DNA of 64,000 bases from Methylobacterium sp. 2A (GTDB lineage Bacteria; Pseudomonadota; Alphaproteobacteria; Rhizobiales; Beijerinckiaceae). The stretch is taken from positions 184,606 through 248,605 of the forward strand of contig NZ_VUOK01000013.1 of assembly GCF_009806555.1 (NCBI RefSeq). The letters run 5' to 3'. A program made the translations under genes and the position numbers. How positions within the stretch are numbered: the stretch's first letter is position 1; the number at the start of each line of letters is the position of its first letter. Under the pieces are notes generated by a model. The model did no database searches. It saw nothing but the letters and a program-made list of their open reading frames with translations, and was not told where the DNA came from. Shown here piece by piece: positions 27,217-38,007 of this stretch.

Positions 27217-27348
27217 CGCGCTCCTCCCGAACCGGGTCATTCGCCCAAGCGATAGCAGCGTGATCCGCCATGTCGATGACACGCCCCCGGCTTTGCTGGC
27301 CAAGACGTGTCGATCCGCGCGAACCGTCAGATCCGGCTTGCCCGCTGA

Positions 27349-27374
27349 CGGATAGGTGCATATGCACCTATCCG
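27349..27374. promoter_or_regulatory. Perfect 26-bp palindromic operator abutting the marR start
   Basis: CGGATAGGTGCATATGCACC plus TATCCG is a perfect palindrome. Its last base touches the ATG at 27375. MarR-type dimers bind such inverted repeats, so binding here would block initiation of the marR gene and probably also influence the divergent glutamate dehydrogenase, whose start is 133 bp away. Confidence 0.7.
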
Positions 27375-27791
27375 ATGAGCGATCGGCCGGCCGAATCCTG
27401 TACCTGTTCCGCCCTGCGCCGTGCGACGCGGGCGCTGACGGCGGCCTATGACGCCGCGCTCAAGCCGGCCGGCCTGCGTGTGACGCAGTTCGCGCTGCTG
27501 CGGTATCTGGATCGCCTCGGCCCGATCCCGGTCACCCGGCTCGCCGCCGAGGCAGCGCTGGAGCGGACCACGATGGGCCGGAACCTCGACCCGCTCAAGC
27601 GGCGCGGCCTCGTGGCCATCACGCCCGGTGCGGAGGACCCGCGGGCGCGCATCGTGTCGCTGACCGGTGCCGGCCGCGAGGCGCTCGCGGCGGCCACACC
27701 CTATTGGCGGGAGGCGCAAGCCCGCATCAACGCCCGGGTCGATCCCGCGACGGTCTCCGCCGTGGCGGAGGCCCTGATCGCCGCTTCCTGA
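27375..27791 (+). CDS. MarR-family transcriptional regulator
   Basis: 138 residues from ATG 27375. Winged-helix core: GLRVTQFALLRYLDRLG, PVTRLAAEAALERTTMGRNLDPLKRRGLV (recognition helix) and the wing DPRARIVSLTGAGREAL. An N-terminal Cys-x-Cys (SCTCSALRRATR) is typical of a MarR subgroup, possibly redox-responsive. Followed 30 nt later by an MFS transporter gene, its likely regulated target. Unusually no Shine-Dalgarno sits before the ATG; the operator occupies that space. Confidence 0.88.
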   Translation: MSDRPAESCTCSALRRATRALTAAYDAALKPAGLRVTQFALLRYLDRLGPIPVTRLAAEAALERTTMGRNLDPLKRRGLVAITPGAEDPRARIVSLTGAGREALAAATPYWREAQARINARVDPATVSAVAEALIAAS

Positions 27792-27820
27792 TCGATCCGT
27801 CCCGCCCCCGGAGCCCGACC

Positions 27821-29107
27821 ATGTCAGCCGTCACCGCGAAGACTTCCGTGCCGCGCCTGCATTATGCCTGGATCGTCGCCGCGGTGACCTTCCTGGTCCT
27901 GCTGGTCGGCGCGGGGGTGCGCGCCACGCCGAGCGTGCTGATCGTGCCCTGGGAGCGCGAATTCGGCTGGACCGCGGCGACGATCGGCGTCGGAATCGCG
28001 CTCAACATCTTCCTGTACGGCATGATCGGTCCCTTCGCGGTGGCGATCATCGAGCGGTTCGGCCTGCGGCGCTCGGTCTGTACGGCGCTCCTCATCCTGG
28101 CGATCGGCACCGCCGCCACGAGCCTGATGACCGCGCCGTGGCAGATGGTGCTGCTCTGGGGCGTCGTGGTCGGGTCGGGCTCCGGCATGGTCGCCAACGT
28201 GCTGGGCGCCACGGTCGCCGGGCGCTGGTTCGGCAAGCGGCGCGGGCTGGTGCTCGGGATGCTCACGGCGAGCAGCGCCACCGGGCAGCTCGTCTTCCTG
28301 CCGATGCTCGCCTCCCTGGCGGTGGGGCAGGGCTGGCGCTCGGTCTCGCTCGTGGTCGCGGCCGCGACCCTGGCCCTGATCCCGCTCGTCGCCCTGTTGC
28401 TGCGCGACCGGCCTGCCGATCTCGGCCTGCCCCGCTACGGCGAGGCCGCCGTGACGCCGAATCCGGTCCTGACCGAGAACCCGGCCGCGCGGGCGCTGCG
28501 CGGCCTGCGCACCGGCTTGCGCGCCAAGGATTTCTGGCTGCTCGCCGGCACCTTCTTCATCTGCGGCGCCTCCACCAACGGGCTGGTCGGCACCCACCTG
28601 ATCCCCGCCTGCATCGACCACGGTATCCCCGAGGTGACGGCCGCGGGCCTCCTCGCGCTGATGGGAATCTGCGACCTCGTCGGCACCACGGCTTCCGGCT
28701 GGCTCACGGACCGGTTCGATTCGCGCAAGCTCCTGGTGTGGTATTACGGGCTGCGCGGCCTCTCGCTGATCTTCCTGCCCTATTCGTTCGATCTCAGCTT
28801 CTACGGCCTGTCGCTGTTCGCGGTGTTCTACGGGCTCGACTGGATCGCCACCGTGCCGCCGACCGTCCAACTCGCCGGCAAATCCTTCGGCGAGGAGAAC
28901 GCCGCGCTGATGTTCGGCTGGATCGCCGCCGCGCACCAGATCGGCGCCGCCTCGGCGGCCTGGCTCGCCGGCCTGGTCCGGACCGACACGGGCTCCTATC
29001 TCGGCGCCTTCGTCTCGGCGGGTCTGCTCTGCCTCGTCGCGGCGCTGATGGCGATGTTCGTGGGGCGCCGACCGCAGGAGCAGGTCCTGCGCCCGCTGCC
29101 GGCCTGA
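27821..29107 (+). CDS. MFS transporter, monocarboxylate/OFA-like
   Basis: 428 residues from ATG 27821 (GGAG precedes). Twelve hydrophobic helices, with the HYAWIVAAVTFLVLLVGAGVRATPSVLIVP start and GRWFGKRRGLVLGMLTASSATGQLVF loop of the oxalate:formate-antiporter-like/monocarboxylate group. Directly downstream of a MarR repressor, it is probably induced by its substrate, likely a small carboxylate or aromatic acid. Confidence 0.85.
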   Translation: MSAVTAKTSVPRLHYAWIVAAVTFLVLLVGAGVRATPSVLIVPWEREFGWTAATIGVGIALNIFLYGMIGPFAVAIIERFGLRRSVCTALLILAIGTAATSLMTAPWQMVLLWGVVVGSGSGMVANVLGATVAGRWFGKRRGLVLGMLTASSATGQLVFLPMLASLAVGQGWRSVSLVVAAATLALIPLVALLLRDRPADLGLPRYGEAAVTPNPVLTENPAARALRGLRTGLRAKDFWLLAGTFFICGASTNGLVGTHLIPACIDHGIPEVTAAGLLALMGICDLVGTTASGWLTDRFDSRKLLVWYYGLRGLSLIFLPYSFDLSFYGLSLFAVFYGLDWIATVPPTVQLAGKSFGEENAALMFGWIAAAHQIGAASAAWLAGLVRTDTGSYLGAFVSAGLLCLVAALMAMFVGRRPQEQVLRPLPA

Positions 29108-29194
29108 ACTGCGGCGGGCGGCCCCGGTTGCCATAAGCGTGCCGCGATGGGAGCGCCCTGAACGGCCCGTTCCCGCGCAGCCCGAGAGCCCGCC

Positions 29195-30466
29195 TTGACC
29201 ATCGCAGTCCGGCCCGTCCCGCCGGCCCATGAGACCCGTGCCCCTCGGCCCTGGTCGGGCCCGGGCTTCATCGAGTTCGTCGCCATCATCGCCCTGATGA
29301 TGGCGGTGACGGCGATCTCCATCGACAACCTGCTGCCGGCCTTCCCGGCGATCGAGGCGCGCTTCGCCGTCGCGGATCCGAACCGGCTTCAGCTCCTCGT
29401 CTACGTCTACATGATCGGCTTCGGCGTCGCGCAGATCGTGTACGGGCCGGTCTCCGACACGGTCGGGCGCCGGCCGGTGCTGCTGGCGAGCCTCGCGATC
29501 TACGTGGTCGGCTGCGGGCTCGCCATGGCGGCGCCGAGCTTCGGCTGGCTGCTCGCCGCCCGGATCATCCAGGGCATCGGCGCGGCCGGCGGGCGCGTCC
29601 TGTCGGTGGCGATCGTGCGCGACCGCTTCGCCGGCCGCGAGATGGCGAGCGTGATGTCGTTCACCATGATGGTGTTCCTGATCGTGCCGATGATCGCCCC
29701 GGCGATCGGCGGCATGATGCTGGCGCTGGGCTCCTGGGTCTACGTCTTCGTCTCGATGCTGGTCCTGGCCTTCTGGCTGACCGTCTGGTTCTCCTGGCGC
29801 ATGCCGGAGACGCTGCACCCGGAATACCGGCGCCCGCTCTCGCCGGCCGCGACCTGGGCGGCGATCCGCCTGACGCTCAGGACCCGCGTCGCCATCGGCT
29901 ACACCACGGCCCTCGGCCTGCTGACCGGCTGCATCATGGGCTATGTCGGCTCGGCGCAGCAGGTCTTCGACACCGGCCTGTACCATCTCGGCCCGCTCTT
30001 CCCCCTGGCCTTCGGGCTGGTGGCGGGCGCGATGGGCACGGCGACGCTGATCAACGCCCGGGTCGTGCGGCGGCTCGGGATGCGGATGATGTCGCACAGC
30101 GGCGTCATCGCCTTCACGCTGGTCGGCCTCCTCCAGGTCGGCGTCGGGCTCGCCTATAACGGGCATCCGCCGCTGCTGCTGTTCCTGGCGATCCTGGCGC
30201 TGAACCAGTTCCTGATCAGCTTCGCGATGCCCAACTTCAACGCGCTGGCGCTGGAGCCGCTCGGCGCCATCGCCGGCACGGCTTCCTCGTTCCTCGGCTT
30301 CTACACGACGATCCTCGGTGCCTTCTGCGGCTTCCTGATCGGCCAAGCCTTCGACGGGACGGTGCTGCCGGTCGGCATCGGCTACGCGGCCCTCGGCGGC
30401 CTCGCCCTGATCGTCGTCGCCTGGACCGAGCGTGGCCGGCTGTTCCGGGGCGGCGCCGCCGGTTGA
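29195..30466 (+). CDS. MFS multidrug efflux transporter, Bcr/CflA family
   Basis: 423 residues from a TTG start at 29195. Twelve helices with the family-defining segments FIEFVAIIALMMAVTAISIDNLLPAFPAIEA is split across helix 1, then VYMIGFGVAQIVYGPVSDTVGRRPVLL (motif A) and RIIQGIGAAGGRVLSVAIVRD. Proton-driven drug export from the cytoplasm. No regulator immediately beside it except the upstream MarR unit. Confidence 0.87.
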   Translation: MTIAVRPVPPAHETRAPRPWSGPGFIEFVAIIALMMAVTAISIDNLLPAFPAIEARFAVADPNRLQLLVYVYMIGFGVAQIVYGPVSDTVGRRPVLLASLAIYVVGCGLAMAAPSFGWLLAARIIQGIGAAGGRVLSVAIVRDRFAGREMASVMSFTMMVFLIVPMIAPAIGGMMLALGSWVYVFVSMLVLAFWLTVWFSWRMPETLHPEYRRPLSPAATWAAIRLTLRTRVAIGYTTALGLLTGCIMGYVGSAQQVFDTGLYHLGPLFPLAFGLVAGAMGTATLINARVVRRLGMRMMSHSGVIAFTLVGLLQVGVGLAYNGHPPLLLFLAILALNQFLISFAMPNFNALALEPLGAIAGTASSFLGFYTTILGAFCGFLIGQAFDGTVLPVGIGYAALGGLALIVVAWTERGRLFRGGAAG

Positions 30467-30536
30467 GCGCGGCTTAACCGGGTCTTCAGCGGCGGCGGCC
30501 AAGCTCCGGGCGTTCTCCCAGCCGACCGGATTCCCG

Positions 30537-31061
30537 ATGATCGACCGCGCCCAGAACGGAACGCTTCTCGCCGCGCGACTGCTGCTGGCCGCCGCGCTCC
30601 TGCCCACGGGGATCGCCCGCGCCCTCAACGTCTCGGGCTTCGCGCTGACGCTCGCGGGCGGTGGCGTGCCGTTCCCGAACGCCGTGGCGACGGGCGCGGT
30701 GGTCGTACAGGTCTTCGGGCCGCTCGCCCTGATCCTCGGCGTGCTGCCGCGGCTCACCGGGCTGGCGCTCGCCGGCTTCGCGACGCTGACGGCCTTCGTG
30801 CTCCACGCCTTCTGGCACTATGTCGGCCCGGCGGCCATCGCCGAGCGCACGCTCCTCCTGGCCGATCTCGGCCTCGCGGGCGGCTTCCTGATGTATGCCT
30901 TGACGGGTCCCGGCGCCTGGAGCTGGCAGGGCTGGCGGGCCGCAGCGGCGGACGCGCCGAAGGCCAAGCCCGCCGCCGGGAAAGCTGCCCCGAAGGCCCC
31001 CGCGGCGCGGAGCGGGGCCAAGCGATCCGCCGGCCGGTCGCCCGCCCGCGCGGCGGCCTGA
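30537..31061 (+). CDS. DoxX-like membrane protein
   Basis: 174 residues from ATG 30537. Four hydrophobic helices with the DoxX pattern: ARLLLAAALLPTGIARAL, FPNAVATGAVVVQVFGPLALILGVLPR, TALTAFVLHAFWHY and LADLGLAGGFLMYALTGPGAWS. An unusual 45-residue Lys/Ala/Pro-rich tail (KAKPAAGKAAPKAP) follows, probably cytoplasmic. Role unknown; DoxX proteins are linked to redox/membrane stress. Confidence 0.85.
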   Translation: MIDRAQNGTLLAARLLLAAALLPTGIARALNVSGFALTLAGGGVPFPNAVATGAVVVQVFGPLALILGVLPRLTGLALAGFATLTAFVLHAFWHYVGPAAIAERTLLLADLGLAGGFLMYALTGPGAWSWQGWRAAAADAPKAKPAAGKAAPKAPAARSGAKRSAGRSPARAAA

Positions 31062-31088
31062 TCCCTGATCGGCCGATCCGATCGACCC

Positions 31089-31201
31089 CCTCATCCTGAG
31101 GTGTCCGCGAAGCGGGCCTCGAAGGAGGGCTCCAGGGATCGCGACGCCTTCTGGAGGGCTCCTTCGAGGCCTGCGCTACGCTCCGGCACCTCAGGATGAG
31201 G
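31089..31201. repeat. Intergenic palindromic repeat, copy 2
   Basis: 113 bp bounded by CCTCATCCTGAGG and CCTCAGGATGAGG, internally complementary (GGAGGGCTCC arms). Between convergent doxX and DHA2 genes. Related to copies at 8917 and 57870. Confidence 0.85.
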
Positions 31202-31231
31202 TCGTAGATTGGGCGGCCGGTCAGGGGCTTC

Positions 31232-32680
31232 TCAGCCGTGCCGCGGCCGCATCTCGGTCGCGGCGGGCGGCGTCTCTGCGACCATCCGGCGCCCGGAGAT
31301 CTCGGCTCCGGCATCCGGCGACAGGTTGCGGAACGCCATTACGGACGCCGCCGAGATCACCGCCACCGCGAAGAAGGCCGGCCCGAAATCGCCCGCCTCG
31401 ATCTGCGTCCGGCCGTGCAGGCCGGCGGTCCCTTCCAGCGCCAGCGCTCCAAGCGTCACGCCGAGGCTCAGCGACAGCTGCTGGCAGACGCTGGCGAAAC
31501 TCGTGGCCGCGCTCATCTCGCGGGATTCGAGATCGGCATACGCGATGGCGTTGACGCAGGTGAACTGGATCGAGCGTGAGCAGCCGCCGACGAACAGCAG
31601 GGCCACCATGATCCAGTGGGAGGTCTCTGCGGTGTAGAAGCCGTTCACCGCCAGGAAGGCGGAAGCCAGCAGCGCGTTCCACGTCATCAGCGTCCGAAAA
31701 CCCGTGCGGCGCAGGATCTTCGGCGCGAGCGTCTTCACGAACATCGCGCCGGCCGCCGCCGCGAAGGTGATGAGCCCCGAATGCAGGGCGTCGAGCCCGA
31801 ACCCGACCTGCAGCATCAGCGGCAGCAGGAACGGGATCGCCCCGGTGCCGATCCGGAACAGGCTGCCGCCGAGCACCGCGACCCGGAAGGTCGGGCGCTC
31901 CATCAGGTCGAGCCGCACGATCGGGTGGGCGACCCGCCGCGCATGCGCCCAATAGAGCGGCAGCAGGATCGCGCCGCCGGCGAGGCAGCCCCAGGAGACG
32001 GAAGCCGGCAGGAGGTGGCGTCCCAGGGAGGCGAGGCCGAGCATCAGCGCCGCAAGCCCCGTCCCGAGCAGCAGGAAGCCCGGGATGTCGAGGGGCGGCC
32101 GCTCCGCCTCGCGGACATCCTCGAAGAACAGGGTCGCCAGCACGATCCCGGCACAGCCGATCGGCAGGTTGATGAAGAAGATCCAGCGCCAGTCGAACCA
32201 CGTGGTGATCAGGCCGCCGACCGGCGGCCCGAGCACCGGCCCGACGAGGGCGGGGAAGGTGAGGTAGGCGAGCGCCGTGACGAGCTGCGATTTCGGCACG
32301 CTGCGCAGCACGACGAGCCGTCCGACCGGCACCATCATGGCGCCGCCCATGCCCTGGAGAAATCGCGCGGCGACGAACCACGCCAGCCCGTTGGCGGCCG
32401 CGCAGGCGAGGGAGCCCGCCATGAACACCACCAGCGCCGCGCGGAAGACGGTGCGCGACCCGTAGCGGTCGGCCATCCAGCCGCTGACGGGAATGAAGAT
32501 CGCGAGGCTGACCAGATAGGAGGTCAGGGCGAGCTTCAGCGCGATCGGATCCTCGTGGAGGCTCGCCGCGATGCTCGGCAGCGCCGTGGCGATCACCGTC
32601 GAATCGGTGTTCTCCATGAACAGGGCGGTGGCGACCGTCAGGGGGACGATCCAGAACGGTCTTTGGGTGGGGGAGGACAT
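31232..32680 (-). CDS. MFS transporter, DHA2/EmrB-like
   Basis: 482 residues from ATG 32680. Starts FWIVPLTVATALFMENTDSTVIATALPSIA, the DHA2 helix 1 with its conserved Asp; then SLAIFIPVSGWMADRYGSRTVF (motif A) and FLQGMGGAMMVPVGRLVVLRS (motif C-like). Up to 14 helices, acting as a drug exporter in the inner membrane. A short inverted repeat CAAC-AGAA-GTTG (32769-32780) in its upstream region could bind a repressor. Confidence 0.87.
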   Translation of the reverse strand: MSSPTQRPFWIVPLTVATALFMENTDSTVIATALPSIAASLHEDPIALKLALTSYLVSLAIFIPVSGWMADRYGSRTVFRAALVVFMAGSLACAAANGLAWFVAARFLQGMGGAMMVPVGRLVVLRSVPKSQLVTALAYLTFPALVGPVLGPPVGGLITTWFDWRWIFFINLPIGCAGIVLATLFFEDVREAERPPLDIPGFLLLGTGLAALMLGLASLGRHLLPASVSWGCLAGGAILLPLYWAHARRVAHPIVRLDLMERPTFRVAVLGGSLFRIGTGAIPFLLPLMLQVGFGLDALHSGLITFAAAAGAMFVKTLAPKILRRTGFRTLMTWNALLASAFLAVNGFYTAETSHWIMVALLFVGGCSRSIQFTCVNAIAYADLESREMSAATSFASVCQQLSLSLGVTLGALALEGTAGLHGRTQIEAGDFGPAFFAVAVISAASVMAFRNLSPDAGAEISGRRMVAETPPAATEMRPRHG

Positions 32681-32897
32681 CACGGGACAGACGCGCGCCA
32701 CGCCAAGCCGGTTGCACGGCGGCGGCGCCGAACTCGCATCCGCGTGTTTCGCGAATGTATCTATCTTGCAACAGAAGTTGTATCGCTAAGCTTAGGCACC
32801 TTTTGTACGCGTGGTCCCATGGCTACGTTCCGTTCACGCGGCCGTGAGCTCGGTCTGCGCGGGGGCCCGCCCGATGGAATGGGCCACGAGGAGTTCG

Positions 32898-33788
32898 ATG
32901 CCGTCCAGCCCCATGAAGGCCCCCTTCCTGCCGCGGCTCGCCGCCGGCGTCGCCCTGTTCTCGATGGTGGCGGCCTGCGGCACCGTTCTCCTCAACGACC
33001 GCGGCTCGCTCACGCGCTACGACCGCCTGAAGGCGAGCGATCAGGTCGCCTCCGCCTCCCGGATCTACGTGGACCGGCCGGCGCTCGCCAAGGCCCACAC
33101 GGTGCGCATCATCCCGACGGCGTTCCACGCCGACGTGGCGGGTGCCGGTCCGCTCACGCAGGCCGAGCGGCGCCTCATCGCCAACGCCGCCGACCGGGCG
33201 CTCTGCTACGACCTGTCGCTGAAGTACGACATCGTGTCGGGGCGCGACGCGGACCTCACCGTCCGGGCGCAGGTGACGCGGGTCGACCCGACGGATCTGC
33301 TCGGGGCCGGCGCGACCATCGCGGGCTCGGCCGGCGTCACGGTCGCCTCGCAATTCGGGCTGAGCGCCGCCGAGGGCGTCGGGCGCATCCCGATCCCGCG
33401 GATCCCGATCGGGCTCGGCAGCCTCACCGTGGAAGCCGAGGCGCTGGATCGCCGCCGCGAGCAGCGTGCCGCCATGGTGTGGGGCGGGGCGGCCAATTCC
33501 TTCACCAGCCAGCCGCGCTTCTCCCGCGCCAGCGACGCCTACGATCTCGCCGGCGAGTTCGGGCAGGATTTCGGCTACATGGTGGCCACCGGCGACGACC
33601 CGTTCACGGCACCCAACACGCTGCCGACCTGGGACCGCATCCGCATCACGACGCTCGGCGAGGCCCCCCTCGACCCGGATTGCGAGGCCTTCGGGCGGGC
33701 GCCCGGGATTGACGGCATCCTCGGCGACTATATCGGCCTGCCGCCGGAATATACCGACAAGGGGCCGGGAGCCCCCGCGATACGCTGA
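32898..33788 (+). CDS. DUF3313-like lipoprotein
   Basis: 296 residues from ATG 32898, with AGGAG upstream. Signal peptide with lipobox ending SMVAAC (Cys27). The mature part has the DUF3313 look: repeated beta segments (IYVDRPALAKAHTVRIIPTAF, DADLTVRAQVTRVDP, GSLTVEAEALD) and a Gly/Ala-rich central loop. Outer- or inner-membrane lipoprotein facing the periplasm; function unknown. Confidence 0.8.
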   Translation: MPSSPMKAPFLPRLAAGVALFSMVAACGTVLLNDRGSLTRYDRLKASDQVASASRIYVDRPALAKAHTVRIIPTAFHADVAGAGPLTQAERRLIANAADRALCYDLSLKYDIVSGRDADLTVRAQVTRVDPTDLLGAGATIAGSAGVTVASQFGLSAAEGVGRIPIPRIPIGLGSLTVEAEALDRRREQRAAMVWGGAANSFTSQPRFSRASDAYDLAGEFGQDFGYMVATGDDPFTAPNTLPTWDRIRITTLGEAPLDPDCEAFGRAPGIDGILGDYIGLPPEYTDKGPGAPAIR

Positions 33789-35456
<1,668 letters not shown>

Positions 35457-35480
35457 CGATCGGGGCTGAACGCGCGCGTC

Positions 35481-36518
35481 TCAGCGGGCGAAGGCCGCCG
35501 GAACGAAGGGGGAGGCCCCGTCGGGGATCCGCCGTTCCGCGGACGGGCTCTGCCCGAACAGCGTGCGATAGACCCGCGCAAAATGGGCGGCGTTCGCGAA
35601 GCCGGTAGCTTCGGCGATCTCGCTGATCGTCAGCGGGCTCTGGCGCAGCAGGCGCCGGGCGTGCGTGATGCGGATCATCCGGTATTGTTGCGAGAAGCTG
35701 AGACCGCACTTGTCGCGGAACAGCCGGTCGAGATGGCGCTCGCTCACCGAGGCGAGCGCGGCCATGGCCCCCCGGCTCAGCGGTGCCTCGACGGTCTTCT
35801 CCATGGTCTCGAGCACGAGCAGCAGGGCCGGATGATGGACGCCGTAACGCTCGGCCGATGAGGCGCGCTGCGGGTCGGCCGGCGCGCCGACGACGGTGTG
35901 GAGGAACCAGTCGGAGACGCGGCCGGCGAAGGCCGCGCCCATGCGCTCACGGATGAGGGCGTGGGCCATGTCGAGGGGGGCGATGCCGCCGCCGCAGGTG
36001 ACCCGGTCCCCGGCGGAGACGTAGCGCGCGGGCGCGGGACTCAGGTCCGGGAACGCTTCCTTGAAGGCGGCCGCATGCTCCCAGTGAAGGGTGCAGGGGC
36101 GGCCGGTCAGCAGCCCCGCGGCGGCCATGAGATAGGGGCCGCCCGAGATGCCCCCGATGCGCACGCCCAGCCGGGCCAGCCGCCGGAGCGCCGCGTGGAT
36201 TGCGGGCCGGTGCCATTCGGCCGGCTCGCCGCCCGCGCAGATGAAGACGGTGTGGAGGTCGCCGCGCTCCCGAGGGAGCGGCCCCGTCGGCACCTCCGCC
36301 CCGGAGGACGAGATCACGCGGCCATCCGGCGCCTCCCCGAAATAGCGCAACCGATAGAGCGGCCGGCCGGCGAGCCGGTTGGCCGCCCGGAAGGGTTCGC
36401 AGGCGGAGGCGAACGCCAGCAGCGGGAACCCCGGCAGGAGGATGAAGCCGATTCCCTGGACATCATCGCCGAGCTGCCCCGGCATCCCACGAACTTCATC
36501 GCCCGGTGTTTGTCCCAT
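35481..36518 (-). CDS. GlxA-family AraC-type transcriptional regulator
   Basis: 345 residues from ATG 36518. N-terminal DJ-1/PfpI-like amidase domain (GFILLPGFPLLAFASACEPF; IGGISGGPYLMAAAGLL, with Gly where amidases have the nucleophile Cys), then an AraC double HTH (about 235-325: VSERHLDRLFRDKCGLSFSQQY and EIAEATGFANAAHFARVYRTLFGQSP). GlxA regulators typically govern amine, betaine or glyoxylate/methylated-amine genes. It is divergent to the FAD oxidoreductase (56 bp apart), so it most likely regulates it and perhaps the mgs-gmaS genes. Confidence 0.88.
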   Translation of the reverse strand: MGQTPGDEVRGMPGQLGDDVQGIGFILLPGFPLLAFASACEPFRAANRLAGRPLYRLRYFGEAPDGRVISSSGAEVPTGPLPRERGDLHTVFICAGGEPAEWHRPAIHAALRRLARLGVRIGGISGGPYLMAAAGLLTGRPCTLHWEHAAAFKEAFPDLSPAPARYVSAGDRVTCGGGIAPLDMAHALIRERMGAAFAGRVSDWFLHTVVGAPADPQRASSAERYGVHHPALLLVLETMEKTVEAPLSRGAMAALASVSERHLDRLFRDKCGLSFSQQYRMIRITHARRLLRQSPLTISEIAEATGFANAAHFARVYRTLFGQSPSAERRIPDGASPFVPAAFAR

Positions 36519-36574
36519 CGGGACAGGAAAGCGTCCCAGGGAGGCAAGCGCAAGCGGCACGTCGCGCCATCCTG

Positions 36575-37942
36575 ATGTCTCCCGCCCTCAAGCCCATGGA
36601 TGCGTCCCGGATGCCCGGTCCCACCGTCGATGACGTGCCATCCTCCGCAGATCACCCCGCGCGCGCCGATGTCCTCGTCATCGGCGGCGGCATCGTGGGG
36701 GTCTCGACCGCCCTCGAACTCGCCGAACGGGGCCTGTCCGTGGTCCTCTGCGAGAAGGGGATCGTCGCCGGAGAGCAGTCGAGCCGGAACTGGGGCTGGG
36801 TGCGCCTGTCGCGCCGCGATCCCCGGGAGATCGACCTGATGGCGGCCTCGATCCGCATCTGGGAAGGCTTGGCCGAACGGGTGGGCTTCGACGTCGGCTA
36901 TCGGCAATGCGGCATCGTCGTGCCGTTCCACAGCGCTGCCTTCCGGGACAAGAACCTCGCCTGGCTCGACTACCTCAAGGGGACGCAACTGCGCGTGTCG
37001 GCGATCGACAACGATGGCGTTCGCGACCTCGTGCCGGACATGAATCTCGCCTTCGACGGCGCCCTGTATTCGCCGACGGACGGGCGCGCCGAGCCGCAGA
37101 GGGCCGCACCGGCGATCGCGCGCGCCGCGCAGGCCCGGGGGGCGACGATCCTGACGGGCTGCGCGGTGCGCGCCATCGAGACGACGGGCGGCGCAGTCAG
37201 CGGCGTGGTCACCGAGCGCGGGCGGATCGCAGCGGGTGCGGTCGTGGTGGCGGGCGGGGCGTGGTCCCGACTCCTCCTGCGCGGCATCGGCGTGACCCTG
37301 CCGCAGCTCAAGGTGCTGAACTCGGTCCTGCGCACGGAGCCCCTTGCGGGGGGACCCGACGTGACGGTGCGGGGGCCCGATTTCTCCGTGCGCAAGCGCG
37401 CGGACGGCGGCTACACGGTCTCGACCCTCGCGGCGAACATCTACGACCTGACGCCGGACAGTTTCCGCTTCCTCCGCCAGTTCCTGCCGGCCCTGAAGAT
37501 GGAATGGTCGGCCCTGCGGCCCCGGATCGGCGGCCGGTTCGCCCAGGAATGGCGCGAGTCGCGGCGCCCGCGGCCCGGCGAGCCCAGCCCCTTCGAGAAG
37601 ACCCGGATCCTCGATCCCGAGCCGGATGTCGCCATGGCCGACCGGGCGCTGGCCCAGCTCGCCAAGGCGTTCCCCGTCTTCGCGGACGCCCGGATCGCCC
37701 AGCGCTGGGCCGGGTTGATCGACGTGACGCCGGACGCGGTGCCGGTCATCGCGCCGGTCGAGACCCGGCCCGGCCTCGTCGTCGCCACCGGCTTCTCCGG
37801 GCACGGCTTCGGCCTCGGGCCGGGGGCCGGACGGCTGACCGCCGATCTCGTGACCGGCGCGCGCCCCGTGGTCGATCCGAAAGCCTTCCGGTTCTCGCGC
37901 TTCTCCGACGGGTCGAAGATCGTGCCGTTGACAGGCGTCTGA
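36575..37942 (+). CDS. FAD-dependent amine/D-amino-acid oxidoreductase (DAO family)
   Basis: 455 residues from ATG 36575. Dinucleotide-binding VLVIGGGIVGVSTALELAERG (about 33-53) is followed by SSRNWGWVR and the DAO substrate domain; the C-terminus carries GFSGHGFGLGPGAGRL, the FAD-contacting second motif. Oxidises a secondary or D-amino acid, passing electrons to quinone or oxygen. It lies between two regulators and just upstream of the N-methylglutamate synthase genes, so N-methylglutamate or a related N-methyl amino acid is a candidate substrate. Confidence 0.85.
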   Translation: MSPALKPMDASRMPGPTVDDVPSSADHPARADVLVIGGGIVGVSTALELAERGLSVVLCEKGIVAGEQSSRNWGWVRLSRRDPREIDLMAASIRIWEGLAERVGFDVGYRQCGIVVPFHSAAFRDKNLAWLDYLKGTQLRVSAIDNDGVRDLVPDMNLAFDGALYSPTDGRAEPQRAAPAIARAAQARGATILTGCAVRAIETTGGAVSGVVTERGRIAAGAVVVAGGAWSRLLLRGIGVTLPQLKVLNSVLRTEPLAGGPDVTVRGPDFSVRKRADGGYTVSTLAANIYDLTPDSFRFLRQFLPALKMEWSALRPRIGGRFAQEWRESRRPRPGEPSPFEKTRILDPEPDVAMADRALAQLAKAFPVFADARIAQRWAGLIDVTPDAVPVIAPVETRPGLVVATGFSGHGFGLGPGAGRLTADLVTGARPVVDPKAFRFSRFSDGSKIVPLTGV

Positions 37943-38007
37943 CGCCGCGGCAGGGCGCCCGGGGACTCGCGTGGCCCGGCCCGCGATTGCCGAGGAGGGA
38001 ACCCGCC

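Noticed and set aside
22327..27255. 1642-codon plus-strand open frame opposite the glutamate dehydrogenase
   Set aside because: It is antisense to a strongly supported gene, lacks domains and is Arg/Gly/Ala-rich, as expected from high third-position GC.
27824..30757. 977-codon minus-strand open frame opposite two MFS genes
   Set aside because: Composition is Arg/Gly/Glu/His-rich shadow sequence; both plus-strand transporters have normal helices and starts.
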